A stretch of DNA of 64,000 nucleotides, from the NCBI GenBank assembly GCA_041946965.1, contig JBHGBM010000018.1, positions 1 through 64,000 of the forward strand, written 5' to 3'. Within the stretch, counting starts at the first letter, position 1; every line of letters begins with the position of its first letter. Shown here in pieces: positions 34,173-42,615 of this stretch. Source of the stretch: JBHGBM01 sp041946965. GTDB lineage: Bacteria; Acidobacteriota; Terriglobia; Bryobacterales; Bryobacteraceae. The notes under the pieces are model-generated. The model saw only the letters and a list, made by a program, of their open reading frames with translations, did not search any database and had not been told where the DNA came from. The position numbers were made by a program, and so were the translations under genes.

Positions 34173-36278
34173 TCAAGGCTTCTGCAAGACCCAGACCGGG
34201 CTCGACCAGGCCAGGTGCGTGTCCTGCTGCGCTACGCGCACATAGTAATAGTCGTTCGCGCCGGCCTGCGGGTAATCGGTGTATTCGAAGGAAGTTCGCG
34301 GTCCGGAGACCTCATGCCGGTAAATGACCGCGTTGTTCTTCACGATGGAGACCTCCTTCAGGTCCGCCGTGCCGAGCACGAAGACTTTCATCTTACGCCG
34401 CGGCGCCTCGGCGGCGTTCATGATGGTCCCCATGGGCCGGCCGTTGAGGGAGAAATCCAGAATGATGCGCTCACCCGAAGTGCCGTATACGCGCCGGTTC
34501 CAAAGGGCTTCCCACAGTCCTTCCCGAGTGAGCGCGGTGCTGTAGGCCCCCACCAGGCCGCTCTGATGCGCGCGGGCGAGCCGCAGCCACGAGCCGAACC
34601 CCGGCTTGCCGGAATGGTCGTCGCCTGAGGCGATCATCCCCAGTTTGTAGCCCAGCGCCAGGGCCTGCTGCACGGTGCGCGGCTGGCGCCCGTAATTGTA
34701 CGGGCGGAGGGGCGGCGTGGATAGCTCCGAGTTTCCCCACACGGAATAGACTTCGATCAGCCGCACCGACCGGTTGTCGAACCCTTTACGGTACGTCTTG
34801 TAATCGCCGGCATGATTGTGCGGCACGATGATGATGTTGCGCTCGTTGATCTTCTCCACCAGCGCCGCCACCTCGTCGATGCCCGCCCGCGTCCCGGCCA
34901 TGCGCCGGCCGGCGGTGGGGATCAGGTCTTCGTATTTCGCGCCCGGCGACTTGAAGTAGAGGATCGCGTCGCCGCCACCCTCGCCGATGCCGGAAAGCTC
35001 GAAGGCGTTGAAGGTGACGAACCGCCCCGGCTCGTGGTAGGCTTCGGCGTTTTCGCGCAGCACCTGGGTGACGCCGTTGAGGTGATCGGTCACCGAGGCG
35101 AAGTCCAGCCCCGCGGCGTCGCGGCCGTAGCGGTAGGCGCTGCTCACCGTTCCCAGTCCGTCCGATTCCACCGTGTGAACATGCAGGTCGCCCCAATACA
35201 CGCGGTGGGGCGGTAGCGTGCTCGCCACGATCACGGGGTTGCCGGCGCCTTTCACTTTGCCGTCGCGGGAAGCCGCCCGGATACGGTGCGTGCCGGCGCC
35301 CAGACTCACCTGGAACTCTTTCGAGCATTCGTCTTCGGGGCGAAAGGCGTAGGGCGGGGGCAGCGTGCCGCCCGCCAGAGGCGCGAAGCGGACGCCATCG
35401 GCGCACGATCCGGCCAGGTTGCCGAAACGGTCGCGCGCCACCACGCGCACGGGAAACGGCTGGCCCGCCGCCGCCTGGCTCGGAGCGATCACCGCGTAGG
35501 AGACGGCGGCGGCGCCGCGCACGCGCACCATGGGCGAGCTTTCCAGCATGCCGCGGTCGGCGGCATGTTCCCACACCCTGGTCTGCTGCTCCTGCCGGCG
35601 CGCCTCCTCCACGGGCTTCCAGTTCACTTGACGGTACACCATGCACGCGATCTCGTACTCGGTGGCGAGATGGGTGACGGCGCCCGGTCCTCCATAGGTC
35701 GTGTCGCCGTAGGAGATCACCAGCTTCTGGCCCGGCAACAGCGGCGCGTTCTGCACCGTGGCGATGAGGTGCCAGCCTTCGCCCAGCCGCGAGTTATCGA
35801 CCACGGGATCGCAGAACAGGCCCACCCGCACGTCCGGGTTCGAAGACCACGCCTGCGTGAACCCGGTCTGCACGGCGGCTCTTTGCGCGAACCGGGAGCC
35901 GCGCTCTTCCGACGCCAGCAGGGGTTGGATGTAGCTGGGCTGCGACATCGGATAGGGCACCACCACGACGAAGGCGTCGCCGGGTTGGAGCGGCTCCCGC
36001 TCCGGTGTGTACTCGATCCGCAAGGTGAACGATTCGCCCGCTTTCAGTTCCCGCGAGGGGCCCAGCGTTACCTTGCCCAGCCCCGGTTTCAGGCTGATGC
36101 TGTATATTGCGCGTGGGCCGATCAGGCGGTAACTGTCCCGCCTGGCGCGGATCTCGGGCTTCGGCCGGTCCGGGCTCGCGCCCACCAGCCGGTAGAGCGC
36201 TAACGTCGCCATCAAAGTAAGGCACGTGCAGCACGCGGCCGCGGTCCCGCGACCCCGGCGTTTCGTTTCTCGCTTCAT
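34173..36278 (-). CDS. DUF3604 family protein
   Basis: 701 residues. The basic N-terminus and hydrophobic T-C-L-T-L-M-A-T-L-A-L-Y act as a signal or anchor. The N-terminal half is beta-sandwich-like, with E-Y-T-P-E-R-E-P-L-Q-P-G-D. The C-terminal half is a PHP-like metal-binding domain characteristic of DUF3604: Y-W-G-D-L-H-V-H-T-V-E-S-D-G, F-A-S-V-T-D-H, I-I-V-P-H-N-H-A-G-D, and I-A-S-G-D-D-H-S-G-K-P-G. The histidine and aspartate set suggests a di- or trinuclear metallohydrolase. No activity is established for the family to my knowledge. It precedes the TIM-barrel gene on the same strand, and just upstream lies a receptor C-terminal remnant. Confidence 0.82.
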   Translation of the reverse strand: MKRETKRRGRGTAAACCTCLTLMATLALYRLVGASPDRPKPEIRARRDSYRLIGPRAIYSISLKPGLGKVTLGPSRELKAGESFTLRIEYTPEREPLQPGDAFVVVVPYPMSQPSYIQPLLASEERGSRFAQRAAVQTGFTQAWSSNPDVRVGLFCDPVVDNSRLGEGWHLIATVQNAPLLPGQKLVISYGDTTYGGPGAVTHLATEYEIACMVYRQVNWKPVEEARRQEQQTRVWEHAADRGMLESSPMVRVRGAAAVSYAVIAPSQAAAGQPFPVRVVARDRFGNLAGSCADGVRFAPLAGGTLPPPYAFRPEDECSKEFQVSLGAGTHRIRAASRDGKVKGAGNPVIVASTLPPHRVYWGDLHVHTVESDGLGTVSSAYRYGRDAAGLDFASVTDHLNGVTQVLRENAEAYHEPGRFVTFNAFELSGIGEGGGDAILYFKSPGAKYEDLIPTAGRRMAGTRAGIDEVAALVEKINERNIIIVPHNHAGDYKTYRKGFDNRSVRLIEVYSVWGNSELSTPPLRPYNYGRQPRTVQQALALGYKLGMIASGDDHSGKPGFGSWLRLARAHQSGLVGAYSTALTREGLWEALWNRRVYGTSGERIILDFSLNGRPMGTIMNAAEAPRRKMKVFVLGTADLKEVSIVKNNAVIYRHEVSGPRTSFEYTDYPQAGANDYYYVRVAQQDTHLAWSSPVWVLQKP

Positions 36279-36288
36279 CGCTGTTCCT

Positions 36289-36414
36289 TTACCACAGCAG
36301 CTTCAAGCCTACGAACATCAGACGCAGCTTGCCGTCTGTGGACGAAAGCGAACCCGTCCGGATATTGTTGGAAGGCTGCTCGCGGATGTTGCGGTTGAAG
36401 CCAGCCATGATGTT
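36289..36414 (-). pseudogene. C-terminal remnant of a TonB-dependent receptor
   Basis: On the minus strand the frame ending at TAA (36291-36289) reads N-R-N-I-R-E-Q-P-S-N-N-I-R-T-G-S and then L-R-L-M-F-V-G-L-K-L-L-W-stop. The closing stretch of alternating hydrophobics ending in W matches the last barrel strand of the intact receptors in this window. A stop at 36417-36415 interrupts the frame upstream, so only about 41 residues survive. It sits 11 nt before the DUF3604 start, where an intact receptor often precedes catabolic genes. Confidence 0.55.
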
Positions 36415-36500
36415 TCAGGCATTATATGCCGAATCGGACTTCGGCAACCCCAACACGCGGATTCGATCTTCGGCGCCGTTTCACAAGCGTGCTGCAAGTT
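36411..36500 (+). pseudogene. Possible plus-strand receptor remnant
   Basis: The plus strand encodes M-F-Q-A-L-Y-A-E-S-D-F-G-N-P-N-T-R-I. This resembles the near-C-terminal receptor motif F-N-A-L-N-H-x-x-F-G-N-P-N-T. A +1 shift then gives A-D-S-I-F-G-A-V-S-Q, as expected next in such proteins. The match is short and needs a frameshift, so it is tentative. It faces the opposite way from the remnant at 36289-36414. Confidence 0.3.
36418..36430. promoter_or_regulatory. Palindrome with embedded -10-like TATAAT (minus strand)
   Basis: GGCAT-TAT-ATGCC is a perfect 5-bp inverted repeat with a 3-nt centre. On the minus strand it reads GGCATATAATGCC, containing TATAAT about 145 nt upstream of the DUF3604 start. 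No convincing -35 box is seen. Confidence 0.25.
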
Positions 36501-36521
36501 CACGTTTGTTATGCTTCCGCC

Positions 36522-36685
36522 ATGTTCGTTCGCAGGCGTTTTCGGGCGGCTTGCCGGCGTTGCCTGGCGCTTTCGCGCGGGGCGCCGCGCAGCCGGTGCG
36601 GTTCGCGGCGCGCATGACCGGACTGATGCGGGCGGCCCACACGCCGTACAGCACGCCGGCGGTGCGCGATCAACTGGAGCTGTAA
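36522..36685 (+). other. Degenerate coding-like stretch in the 36.3-36.7 kb gap
   Basis: An ATG at 36522 begins M-F-V-R-R-R-F. After a frame change the sequence reads S-G-G-L-P-A-L-P-G-A-F-A-R-G-A-A, together resembling a Tat signal. It continues R-F-A-A-R-M-T-G-L-M-R-A-A-H-T-P-Y-S-T to a TAA at 36683-36685. No family is recognised. It is most likely a decayed gene fragment in a 416-nt gap that otherwise holds only receptor remnants. Confidence 0.2.
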
Positions 36686-36694
36686 CGGCCCGCC

Positions 36695-38002
36695 TCAGGC
36701 CACGATGCCCAGCGGCGCGCGGGAGAGCCACCTGCCGCGTGTGAAGTCGGGAAAGTCCATGGTGCGGCTGCGGCCGGCGATGGAGCGCTCGCTCAGTTCC
36801 GTGACGGCGCTGAGCGCCGCCGCGTCGTAGACGTCCATGTCCGGCGCTTCGCCTTTCCGCAGGCAATCCATCAGCCGCCACGTCATCACGAAGTCCATGC
36901 CGCCGTGGCCGCCGCCCTTGGCCATCTCGCTCAGTTTGGCCCAGAGCGGATGCTCCCATTCTTTGGCGTACTTTTCCAGGTCCTCCCACTCGTGCGCGGG
37001 GCTCTTGTGATCCAGGTAGATGCGCGGCGTGGGGTATTTCTCCACCAGGCCCTTGGACCCCTGCACCAGGACCTTGCGGCTGTAGGGCCTGGGGGTGTTG
37101 GTGTCATGCACCACGATGATGGTCTGGCCGGCGCGCGTCCGTATGGTGGAAGTGACCACGTCGCCGAGCGCGACATCCAGCTTGCTCTGCGGGCTGCCGG
37201 CGCCGAACCGTTCCGCAGCGAAGGCCTTGAGCGAATACGATTTTGATGCCATGGAGACCATGTGGTCGAACTGGTTGCCTCGATTGACATTCAGGCATTG
37301 CGCTACCGGTCCGAGCCCGTGCGTGGGGTACAGGTCGGCGTTGCGGCGCAGCGCGTGGTTCAGCCGCCACAGCTCTTTGCCGGGCCTGGCGACGAACTTG
37401 CCTTCGCGCAGGTCGTGCAGGTAGCCGCACTCGGCGTGAACCAGTTCGCCCAGCAGCCCCTTGCGCACCATGTGGAGCGTCATCAGCTCGACGCGGTCGT
37501 AGTTGCAGTTCTCAAGCTGCACGCAATGCCGGCCGGAGGCTTCGGCGGTTTCCACCAGTTGCCAGCACTCCTCGAGCGTGGTGGCGGCGGGCACCTCGAT
37601 GGCGGCGTGTTTGCCGTTCTTCATGGCTTCCACCGCGACCAGGGTGTGCAGTTCCCAGGGTGTGGTGACGTAGACCAGGTCGAGGTCCTGGCGCGCGCAA
37701 AGCCGCTTATAATCCTGTGGACCGCGGGTGTAGGATTCCGGGCGCGGCTTGCCCGCCTTTTCCGCGAGGTTCTGAGTGTTTTCCACCTTGCTGGCGACGA
37801 TGTCGCAAGCGGCTTTCAGTTCCACGTTCGGCAGGCGGAGCAGGTTCCGCACGTGCCCGGTGCCGCGGTTGCCGACACCCACGATACCTACGCGCACGGA
37901 GGCGAGACCCTGGTTCCGGCCCCGGCCGGGGAGCGCCAAAGGGACTGCCGCGAGCGCAGCCCCGCGCTGGAAGAATTCGCGGCGGTTTAGGCTTCTGCTC
38001 AT
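36695..38002 (-). CDS. Tat-exported Gfo/Idh/MocA protein, GH109-like
   Basis: 435 residues. The Tat signal is L-N-R-R-E-F-F-Q-R-G-A-A-L-A. A Rossmann loop follows (V-G-I-V-G-V-G-N-R-G-T-G-H). The usual E-K-P motif is replaced by A-I-E-V-P-A-A. C-N-Y-D-R-V-E-L-M-T-L and H-A-E-C-G-Y-L-H-D-L-R match the landmarks of GH109 glycosidases, which cleave alpha-N-acetylgalactosamine by a redox mechanism using tightly bound NAD. The protein is therefore probably a periplasmic NAD-dependent glycosidase rather than a soluble dehydrogenase. It lies after the nitrilase remnant on the same strand. GH109 substrate specificity is inferred from family resemblance only. Confidence 0.8.
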   Translation of the reverse strand: MSRSLNRREFFQRGAALAAVPLALPGRGRNQGLASVRVGIVGVGNRGTGHVRNLLRLPNVELKAACDIVASKVENTQNLAEKAGKPRPESYTRGPQDYKRLCARQDLDLVYVTTPWELHTLVAVEAMKNGKHAAIEVPAATTLEECWQLVETAEASGRHCVQLENCNYDRVELMTLHMVRKGLLGELVHAECGYLHDLREGKFVARPGKELWRLNHALRRNADLYPTHGLGPVAQCLNVNRGNQFDHMVSMASKSYSLKAFAAERFGAGSPQSKLDVALGDVVTSTIRTRAGQTIIVVHDTNTPRPYSRKVLVQGSKGLVEKYPTPRIYLDHKSPAHEWEDLEKYAKEWEHPLWAKLSEMAKGGGHGGMDFVMTWRLMDCLRKGEAPDMDVYDAAALSAVTELSERSIAGRSRTMDFPDFTRGRWLSRAPLGIVA

Positions 38003-38028
38003 AGACCATCAGGATACCAGCGCGGGCC

Positions 38029-38268
38029 CTACGCGGGCCGGCGCTCGTTCTGTAGCCGCGTGGAGAGGGGCTCGAGCGGCGCGGTCTCCTCCATGCGGCC
38101 GAGCATCTTACGGCACATCTCGGCCGGCGTCCTGGCGGAGAGTCCCATCTGCCCCACGCTGGCCGCCCAAACTTCACGGGGCGGCCGCGGTTCGGCGGTC
38201 TGCGCGCGCGCCGCGGCGCCAAACGCCAGCCCGCCTCCCAGCAATCCTCGTCTTGATACGGAATTCAC
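38029..38268 (-). pseudogene. N-terminal remnant of a Tat-exported carbon-nitrogen hydrolase (nitrilase family)
   Basis: 79 residues. The Tat signal is V-S-R-R-G-L-L-G-G-G-L-A-F-G-A-A-A-R-A. P-R-E-V-W-A-A-S-V-G-Q-M-G-L-S-A-R-T follows, then K-M-L-G-R-M-E-E-T-A-P-L-E-P. This is how exported nitrilase-family proteins in this type of organism appear to begin; the next residues should be D-I-V-C-L-P-E. Here the sequence switches to L-S-T-R-L-Q-N-E-R-R-P-A and a TAG stop. The catalytic Glu-Lys-Cys part is missing, so it is a 3'-truncated gene unless the short protein has gained another role. Confidence 0.55.
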
Positions 38269-38281
38269 GGGGTGCGCCTTG

Positions 38282-39538
38282 TCACACGATCTCTTCCTTG
38301 ACCGGGTCCCAGGCGACCTTGTTCCCGCGCCGGTAGGATTCGACCGACATTACGATGGCGGCGGCCTCTTCGAAGGCGCGGTCCTCGTGGCAGCGCGGGC
38401 GTTTCCGCGTGCGCACGCTCTCGATCAGATCCTCCCAGTGCGAGGTCACTTTCAACTCGTCCGGCTTCATTTCGTAGTCCGGGCCGCTTGACTGGCGCCG
38501 CGGGGCGTTGGGTTTGTCCTCGTCCGCCCATTCGGCCCGGTAGTAGCGGCAGAAACGCGGCGAGACGTCTATGGTGCCGTCGCGGCCCAGGTACTGCGCC
38601 ACCTCCCCGGTGTGCCGGTTGTGGAAGTTGCAGTTGAAAGTGACGGCCAACTGCTTTTTTGGGTAATCGAACAGCACGTGCCACATGTCGGGAACCTCCT
38701 GGTCCTTGGTCCAGTAATAGAGGTTGCCCTGCGTGTAACAGGTCTCCGGGATGCCCATTTCCAGCACCATGTTGACCGAGTCCCAGAGGTGGCTCATCAG
38801 GTCGCCGGCGATGCCGTTGCTGTACTCCCACCAGTTTCTCCAGCAGAAGAAGCGGTCGGCGTCGAACTCGCGCCGCGTGACGTTGGCGGTGAAGCGCTGC
38901 CAATCGATGGTTTGCGGACCGGCGTCCTTGGGGAGTTCATGCACCGCGTAATCGCCGTAGAACTTCCATTGCGGCCACAACAGGAGGGTGCGGTCGATGG
39001 TGGTGCGGACCAGCGGCACGCGTCCGATCTTGCCGGCCTTGTACATTTCGCGCGCCTTATGGAAGGTGGGCATGCTGTTGTAGTTGTGGCCCAGTTGCAG
39101 CATCACGCCGTTGTCCTTCACGGCCTTGCGCATCTGCTTGGCCTGTTCGAGGGTGAGGCACCAGCCCTTCTCGACGTAGATATCTTTCTTGTTCTGCGCC
39201 GCCGCGATGACCATGGGGGCGTGCCAGAAATCGGGCGTGGCGATCACTACCACGTCCGCGTCGCGGTCCGTAACCGCCTTCTCCCATTCCTTGGTGACCT
39301 TGGCTTTGGTGTTGCTGCAAAACTCCTTGGCGCGCTTGATGTGGCCGTCATAGAGGTCGCAGATCACGCGCACCTCCACGTTGGGTATGCTCTGGAATTC
39401 CTTCAGCAGGTAGATGCCGCGCGTACCCACTCCCACCACCGCCACACCCACGCGGCCGTTGGCGCCGCGCTGCGGCAAGGCGGCCGGAACGGTCATGGCG
39501 GCCGCGGTTGTCTTCAGAAAATGGCGTCTCTCTATCAC
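38282..39538 (-). CDS. Tat-exported Gfo/Idh/MocA family oxidoreductase
   Basis: 418 residues from a GTG at 39538 with AAGGAG about 9 nt upstream. The longer frame starting at 39637 lacks a ribosome site and pushes the Tat signal (I-E-R-R-H-F-L-K-T-T-A-A-A) inside the protein, so it is rejected. Rossmann loop V-A-V-V-G-V-G-T-R-G. The catalytic E-K-P motif reads V-E-K-G-W-C-L-T: the lysine is kept but the proline is lost. C-terminal domain includes L-G-H-N-Y-N-S-M-P and W-R-N-W-W-E-Y-S-N-G-I-A-G-D. Probably an NAD(P)-dependent sugar oxidoreductase acting in the periplasm. It is divergent from the TIM-barrel gene at 39589 with a 50-nt spacer. Confidence 0.85.
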   Translation of the reverse strand: MIERRHFLKTTAAAMTVPAALPQRGANGRVGVAVVGVGTRGIYLLKEFQSIPNVEVRVICDLYDGHIKRAKEFCSNTKAKVTKEWEKAVTDRDADVVVIATPDFWHAPMVIAAAQNKKDIYVEKGWCLTLEQAKQMRKAVKDNGVMLQLGHNYNSMPTFHKAREMYKAGKIGRVPLVRTTIDRTLLLWPQWKFYGDYAVHELPKDAGPQTIDWQRFTANVTRREFDADRFFCWRNWWEYSNGIAGDLMSHLWDSVNMVLEMGIPETCYTQGNLYYWTKDQEVPDMWHVLFDYPKKQLAVTFNCNFHNRHTGEVAQYLGRDGTIDVSPRFCRYYRAEWADEDKPNAPRRQSSGPDYEMKPDELKVTSHWEDLIESVRTRKRPRCHEDRAFEEAAAIVMSVESYRRGNKVAWDPVKEEIV

Positions 39539-39588
39539 TGCGGTGCTCCTTCCTCTGCAAAATAAGGATAAACTAGCCAAAACGCCAA

Positions 39589-40467
39589 ATGGAAGCAATG
39601 ATGCGCATGACACGGCGCGGCTGGATGCTTGCCGCAAGCGGCGCCGCGTTGGCCCGCCCGCGGAAGGTCCTCGTGGCGGGACACCCGTACGTCTACACGC
39701 AGCACCGCGAGGACCGCGATATCAACCCCATCCTGGACCAGATCTTCGCCGATATGCGCTGGGCCGGTCTGGACGCCATCGAGCTCATGCACACGGCGCT
39801 CAGACCCGATGGCGCCGTGGAGCGCGTCCGCGAGCTTTCCAGGCGCCACCGCCTGCCGGTGCTCGGCATGTCCTGGAGCGGCAACCTTTGGGACCGGGGG
39901 CGGCACGCCGCCCTGCTGCCCGAGATCACCATGCTGATCGAACGCCTGGGCAAAGCGGGCGGCAGAACGCTGGGCCTTTCAGTGGGCAATGCGGGCAAGC
40001 GCAAGACCGGCGCTCAGCTCGACGCGCAGGCGGAGGCGCTGCGGAGCATTCTTGCGGCCGCCAAAGACCACGGCGTGGCGGTGAACCTGCATAACCATAC
40101 CTACGAGGTCGCCGATGGCGAGCACGACCTGAAAGGCACGCTCGAACGCGTTCCCGAAGCGCAACTCGGCCCCGACCTGAACTGGCTGTTGCGCGCCGGC
40201 GTGGATCCAGTGGATTTCATCCGCCGCTACGGAAAGCGCATCGTGTTCATGCACCTGCGCGACCAGAAGGCCGGCGGCGCCTGGCCGGAAGCCATGGGCG
40301 AAGGCGACATGGACTATGCCGCCATCGGCCGCGCCGCGCGCGAAGCGGGCTTCCAGGGCGACCTCGCCATCGAACTGGCCCACGAGCGCGGGCAAGCGCT
40401 GACCCGTCCCTTGCGGGAGAGCTTCAAGATGAGCCGCGCCGCCGTGCGCCGCACGATGGGCTACTGA
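39589..40467 (+). CDS. Xylose-isomerase-like TIM barrel (sugar phosphate isomerase/epimerase family)
   Basis: 292 residues. The N-terminus M-T-R-R-G-W-M-L-A-A-S-G-A-A-L-A is Tat-like. Barrel landmarks are G-L-D-A-I-E-L-M-H, A-V-N-L-H-N-H-T-Y-E (metal ligands likely), L-G-P-D-L-N-W, and F-M-H-L-R-D-Q with L-A-I-E-L-A-H-E near the end. Several ATG codons cluster at the start (39589, 39598, 39601, 39607); 39589 is the longest. It is the only plus-strand gene between 36.7 and 55.5 kb, divergent from a Gfo/Idh gene, a pairing often seen in sugar catabolic loci. Substrate unknown. Confidence 0.8.
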   Translation: MEAMMRMTRRGWMLAASGAALARPRKVLVAGHPYVYTQHREDRDINPILDQIFADMRWAGLDAIELMHTALRPDGAVERVRELSRRHRLPVLGMSWSGNLWDRGRHAALLPEITMLIERLGKAGGRTLGLSVGNAGKRKTGAQLDAQAEALRSILAAAKDHGVAVNLHNHTYEVADGEHDLKGTLERVPEAQLGPDLNWLLRAGVDPVDFIRRYGKRIVFMHLRDQKAGGAWPEAMGEGDMDYAAIGRAAREAGFQGDLAIELAHERGQALTRPLRESFKMSRAAVRRTMGY

Positions 40468-40482
40468 CGGCCCGCCGCACCT

Positions 40483-42591
40483 TCAGTTGAGCCTGACCCC
40501 GCCCGGTTCCGGCCCTTCGGACGGCGGGAGTCCCTTGATCTTCGCGATTGCCGCCCGCGCCGCCCAGCGCACACGGATGTGCTGCTGCATGGTCTCCAGC
40601 ACCGGCAGGGCTTCCCGCGCCGCCGGGCCGATGGCGCCCAGCGCGGCGGCCACGCTTCGCAGCACGTGAGGGTGCTCATCGCGCGCGCGACCGAGGGTGA
40701 TGAGCGCGGCGAGGGCCGGGGCGGCGCCGGCGCCCAACTTCGTGATGGCATCCGCGGCGGCAATGCGGACGTTCGGGTCGGCATCTGCCAGCCGCGCGGT
40801 GAGTTCAGGCAAAGCGGTCATCCCGCACGAACCGCAATTGCGAAACGCCACGGCGGCCAAACCGCGGACTACGGCGCCGGGATCGGCAAGCGCCGCTTTC
40901 AGCGCGGCCGCGGCCGCCGGTACGTACTCGGGATGCTGCGTGAACCCCCAGGCGGCGGCCTCGCGGACGGACAGGGCGGGGTCCGCCAGCCCGCTGCGCA
41001 ATTGCCGGAGCGATGCGGCCGCTTGCCGCAGCCGCGCGCCGCGGGAATCGTCTTCGGCTTGCAGCCGGCCGGCGCGCGCGAGGACGATGGTGTCCAGCCC
41101 CAGGCCATAGCCGGTGGAGGCCGGATTCCTGCCGAGGCACCGGAACGTCAGCCGGTGAACGCCCGTGGTCAGCGTGCGCCACGTCAGCACGCGATCCTCG
41201 GCCACGTACAGTTCCGTGTGATAGCCGTCGATTGCCGCCGCCGAAAGCTCGTTGGCGCCGGGTTCGTGCTCTTTGGCGGATTCGGCCAGCGGTTGGCCGT
41301 CGAGAAGCGCCTCGTAGATGCCGTAGTCGGGGGCCAGCGCCACCTGGGCCAGGATCTCGTACAGGCCGGGCTGCTCCACGTCAAAGGGAATCTCCAGGCT
41401 CGCTCCCGGGCCGTCGGCGCGGAAATGCAGGATGTCTCGCGACCAGAACACCTCCTTCTGCACTTGCGCGCGCCCGCGCTCGGTCTTGGCATCGCCGGCC
41501 AGGTTCTCCGCCTCAATCTGACGGGCGTTGCCGTGAGGCAATCGCGCGGATCCGTAGGGCGGTTCGGGCTGTCCCTGCGCGATGCCTTGCTGATACCAGA
41601 AGGAGACCCAACTGAACAGGTCGAAGCGTTCCTGAAAGCCCGACCGGACCTTGCCGTCCGGGAAATACGTCCAGCCGGCGTGCTCGAGATCGAAACGGAA
41701 GGAGCGGGAGAAGGGAATGGGATCGGCGATGTGCCAGCGGTATGCCGTCATTCGTGCGCCTGTGCCTCCGGTGCCCTCCGCGATGGGCACGCCGGTGTTG
41801 GCGCCCTGCGCCACCCGCAGCGACCAGGCGTCGTTGAAGTAGTCTTCCGTTCCGGTGCCTTCCATCGACGGCCGCTTCTCGCCGTCCACGTAGATGCGTT
41901 CGTCGCCTTCGCCGAACCAGCCGGGCTCGACCTGCATGACGCTGAACACGGTCCCGGCGTACTGGCCGCGCCCCTGGACGTTGAGCAACTCGAGATCCTT
42001 GCCTTCCGCGGGGATGGTCTGCCCGTAGCGGGCATGGAAGTAGCCCACGCCCTCGGGCAGGCTGTCCAGCTTGTGCCAGTCCACGTGGTAGTAGAGCGCG
42101 TGCACCCGCTGGCGCCCTTCGTTGGTAACCGTGATCCTGCACGCTTTGCGAAACGGCATGGGCCAGTAGCTGTTGCGGGAGCGGCCGCTCGATGAATTCC
42201 GGATCATCGCCGAGTCCACCGGCCGCTCCAGCCCATGGCCGACGGCGAAGAAGTCGCCCAGCGGCGCGTCCACGCTCGGAACCGGACTGCCGTCGTAGTA
42301 GACGCGCAGCCGCACCAGCCGGGGCCACGCATACTCGTTGGCCGCCACGGTGAGCCAGATGTGGGTGACCACGCCGGGGCCGGAAAGGTCCGCCATGACG
42401 TTGGTCTCTCCCGGCAGCACGCGCTTGCTGTCGTCATTGCTGCCCGGGTCGGTATTGTTGCTGGAAACGCGGTACGCGCGGCCTTCCCGAAGCCGCGCAA
42501 TGCCGAAAATGTCCGCGGGCTCGGCGACGCACGCCCCGGTCAAAAAAACGGCGGCCAGCGTCCATGCCCCGCGGGTCCCATTGTGAGTCAT
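40483..42591 (-). CDS. GH172 (DUF2961) glycoside hydrolase fused to HEAT repeats
   Basis: 702 residues. Signal with C-V-A at the cleavage region (possible lipobox G-A-C). Residues ~25-520 are a GH172 domain: G-P-G-V-V-T-H-I-W-L, W-F-G-E-G-D-E-R-I-Y-V-D-G-E and G-T-G-T-E-D-Y-F-N-D-A-W. E228 and E249 are 21 residues apart, the same spacing as the acid/base and nucleophile glutamates I recall for the characterised alpha-D-fructofuranosidase of the family. From about 525 to 690 there are four or five HEAT-like helical repeats (A-L-A-D-P-G-A-V-V-R-G-L-A-A-V-A). GH172 enzymes act on furanosides. The HEAT tail is unusual and could bind a partner. Last gene of the 47043-40483 group. Confidence 0.85.
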   Translation of the reverse strand: MTHNGTRGAWTLAAVFLTGACVAEPADIFGIARLREGRAYRVSSNNTDPGSNDDSKRVLPGETNVMADLSGPGVVTHIWLTVAANEYAWPRLVRLRVYYDGSPVPSVDAPLGDFFAVGHGLERPVDSAMIRNSSSGRSRNSYWPMPFRKACRITVTNEGRQRVHALYYHVDWHKLDSLPEGVGYFHARYGQTIPAEGKDLELLNVQGRGQYAGTVFSVMQVEPGWFGEGDERIYVDGEKRPSMEGTGTEDYFNDAWSLRVAQGANTGVPIAEGTGGTGARMTAYRWHIADPIPFSRSFRFDLEHAGWTYFPDGKVRSGFQERFDLFSWVSFWYQQGIAQGQPEPPYGSARLPHGNARQIEAENLAGDAKTERGRAQVQKEVFWSRDILHFRADGPGASLEIPFDVEQPGLYEILAQVALAPDYGIYEALLDGQPLAESAKEHEPGANELSAAAIDGYHTELYVAEDRVLTWRTLTTGVHRLTFRCLGRNPASTGYGLGLDTIVLARAGRLQAEDDSRGARLRQAAASLRQLRSGLADPALSVREAAAWGFTQHPEYVPAAAAALKAALADPGAVVRGLAAVAFRNCGSCGMTALPELTARLADADPNVRIAAADAITKLGAGAAPALAALITLGRARDEHPHVLRSVAAALGAIGPAAREALPVLETMQQHIRVRWAARAAIAKIKGLPPSEGPEPGGVRLN

Positions 42592-42615
42592 CGATGCAGA
42601 TCTCCGATCGGCGCG

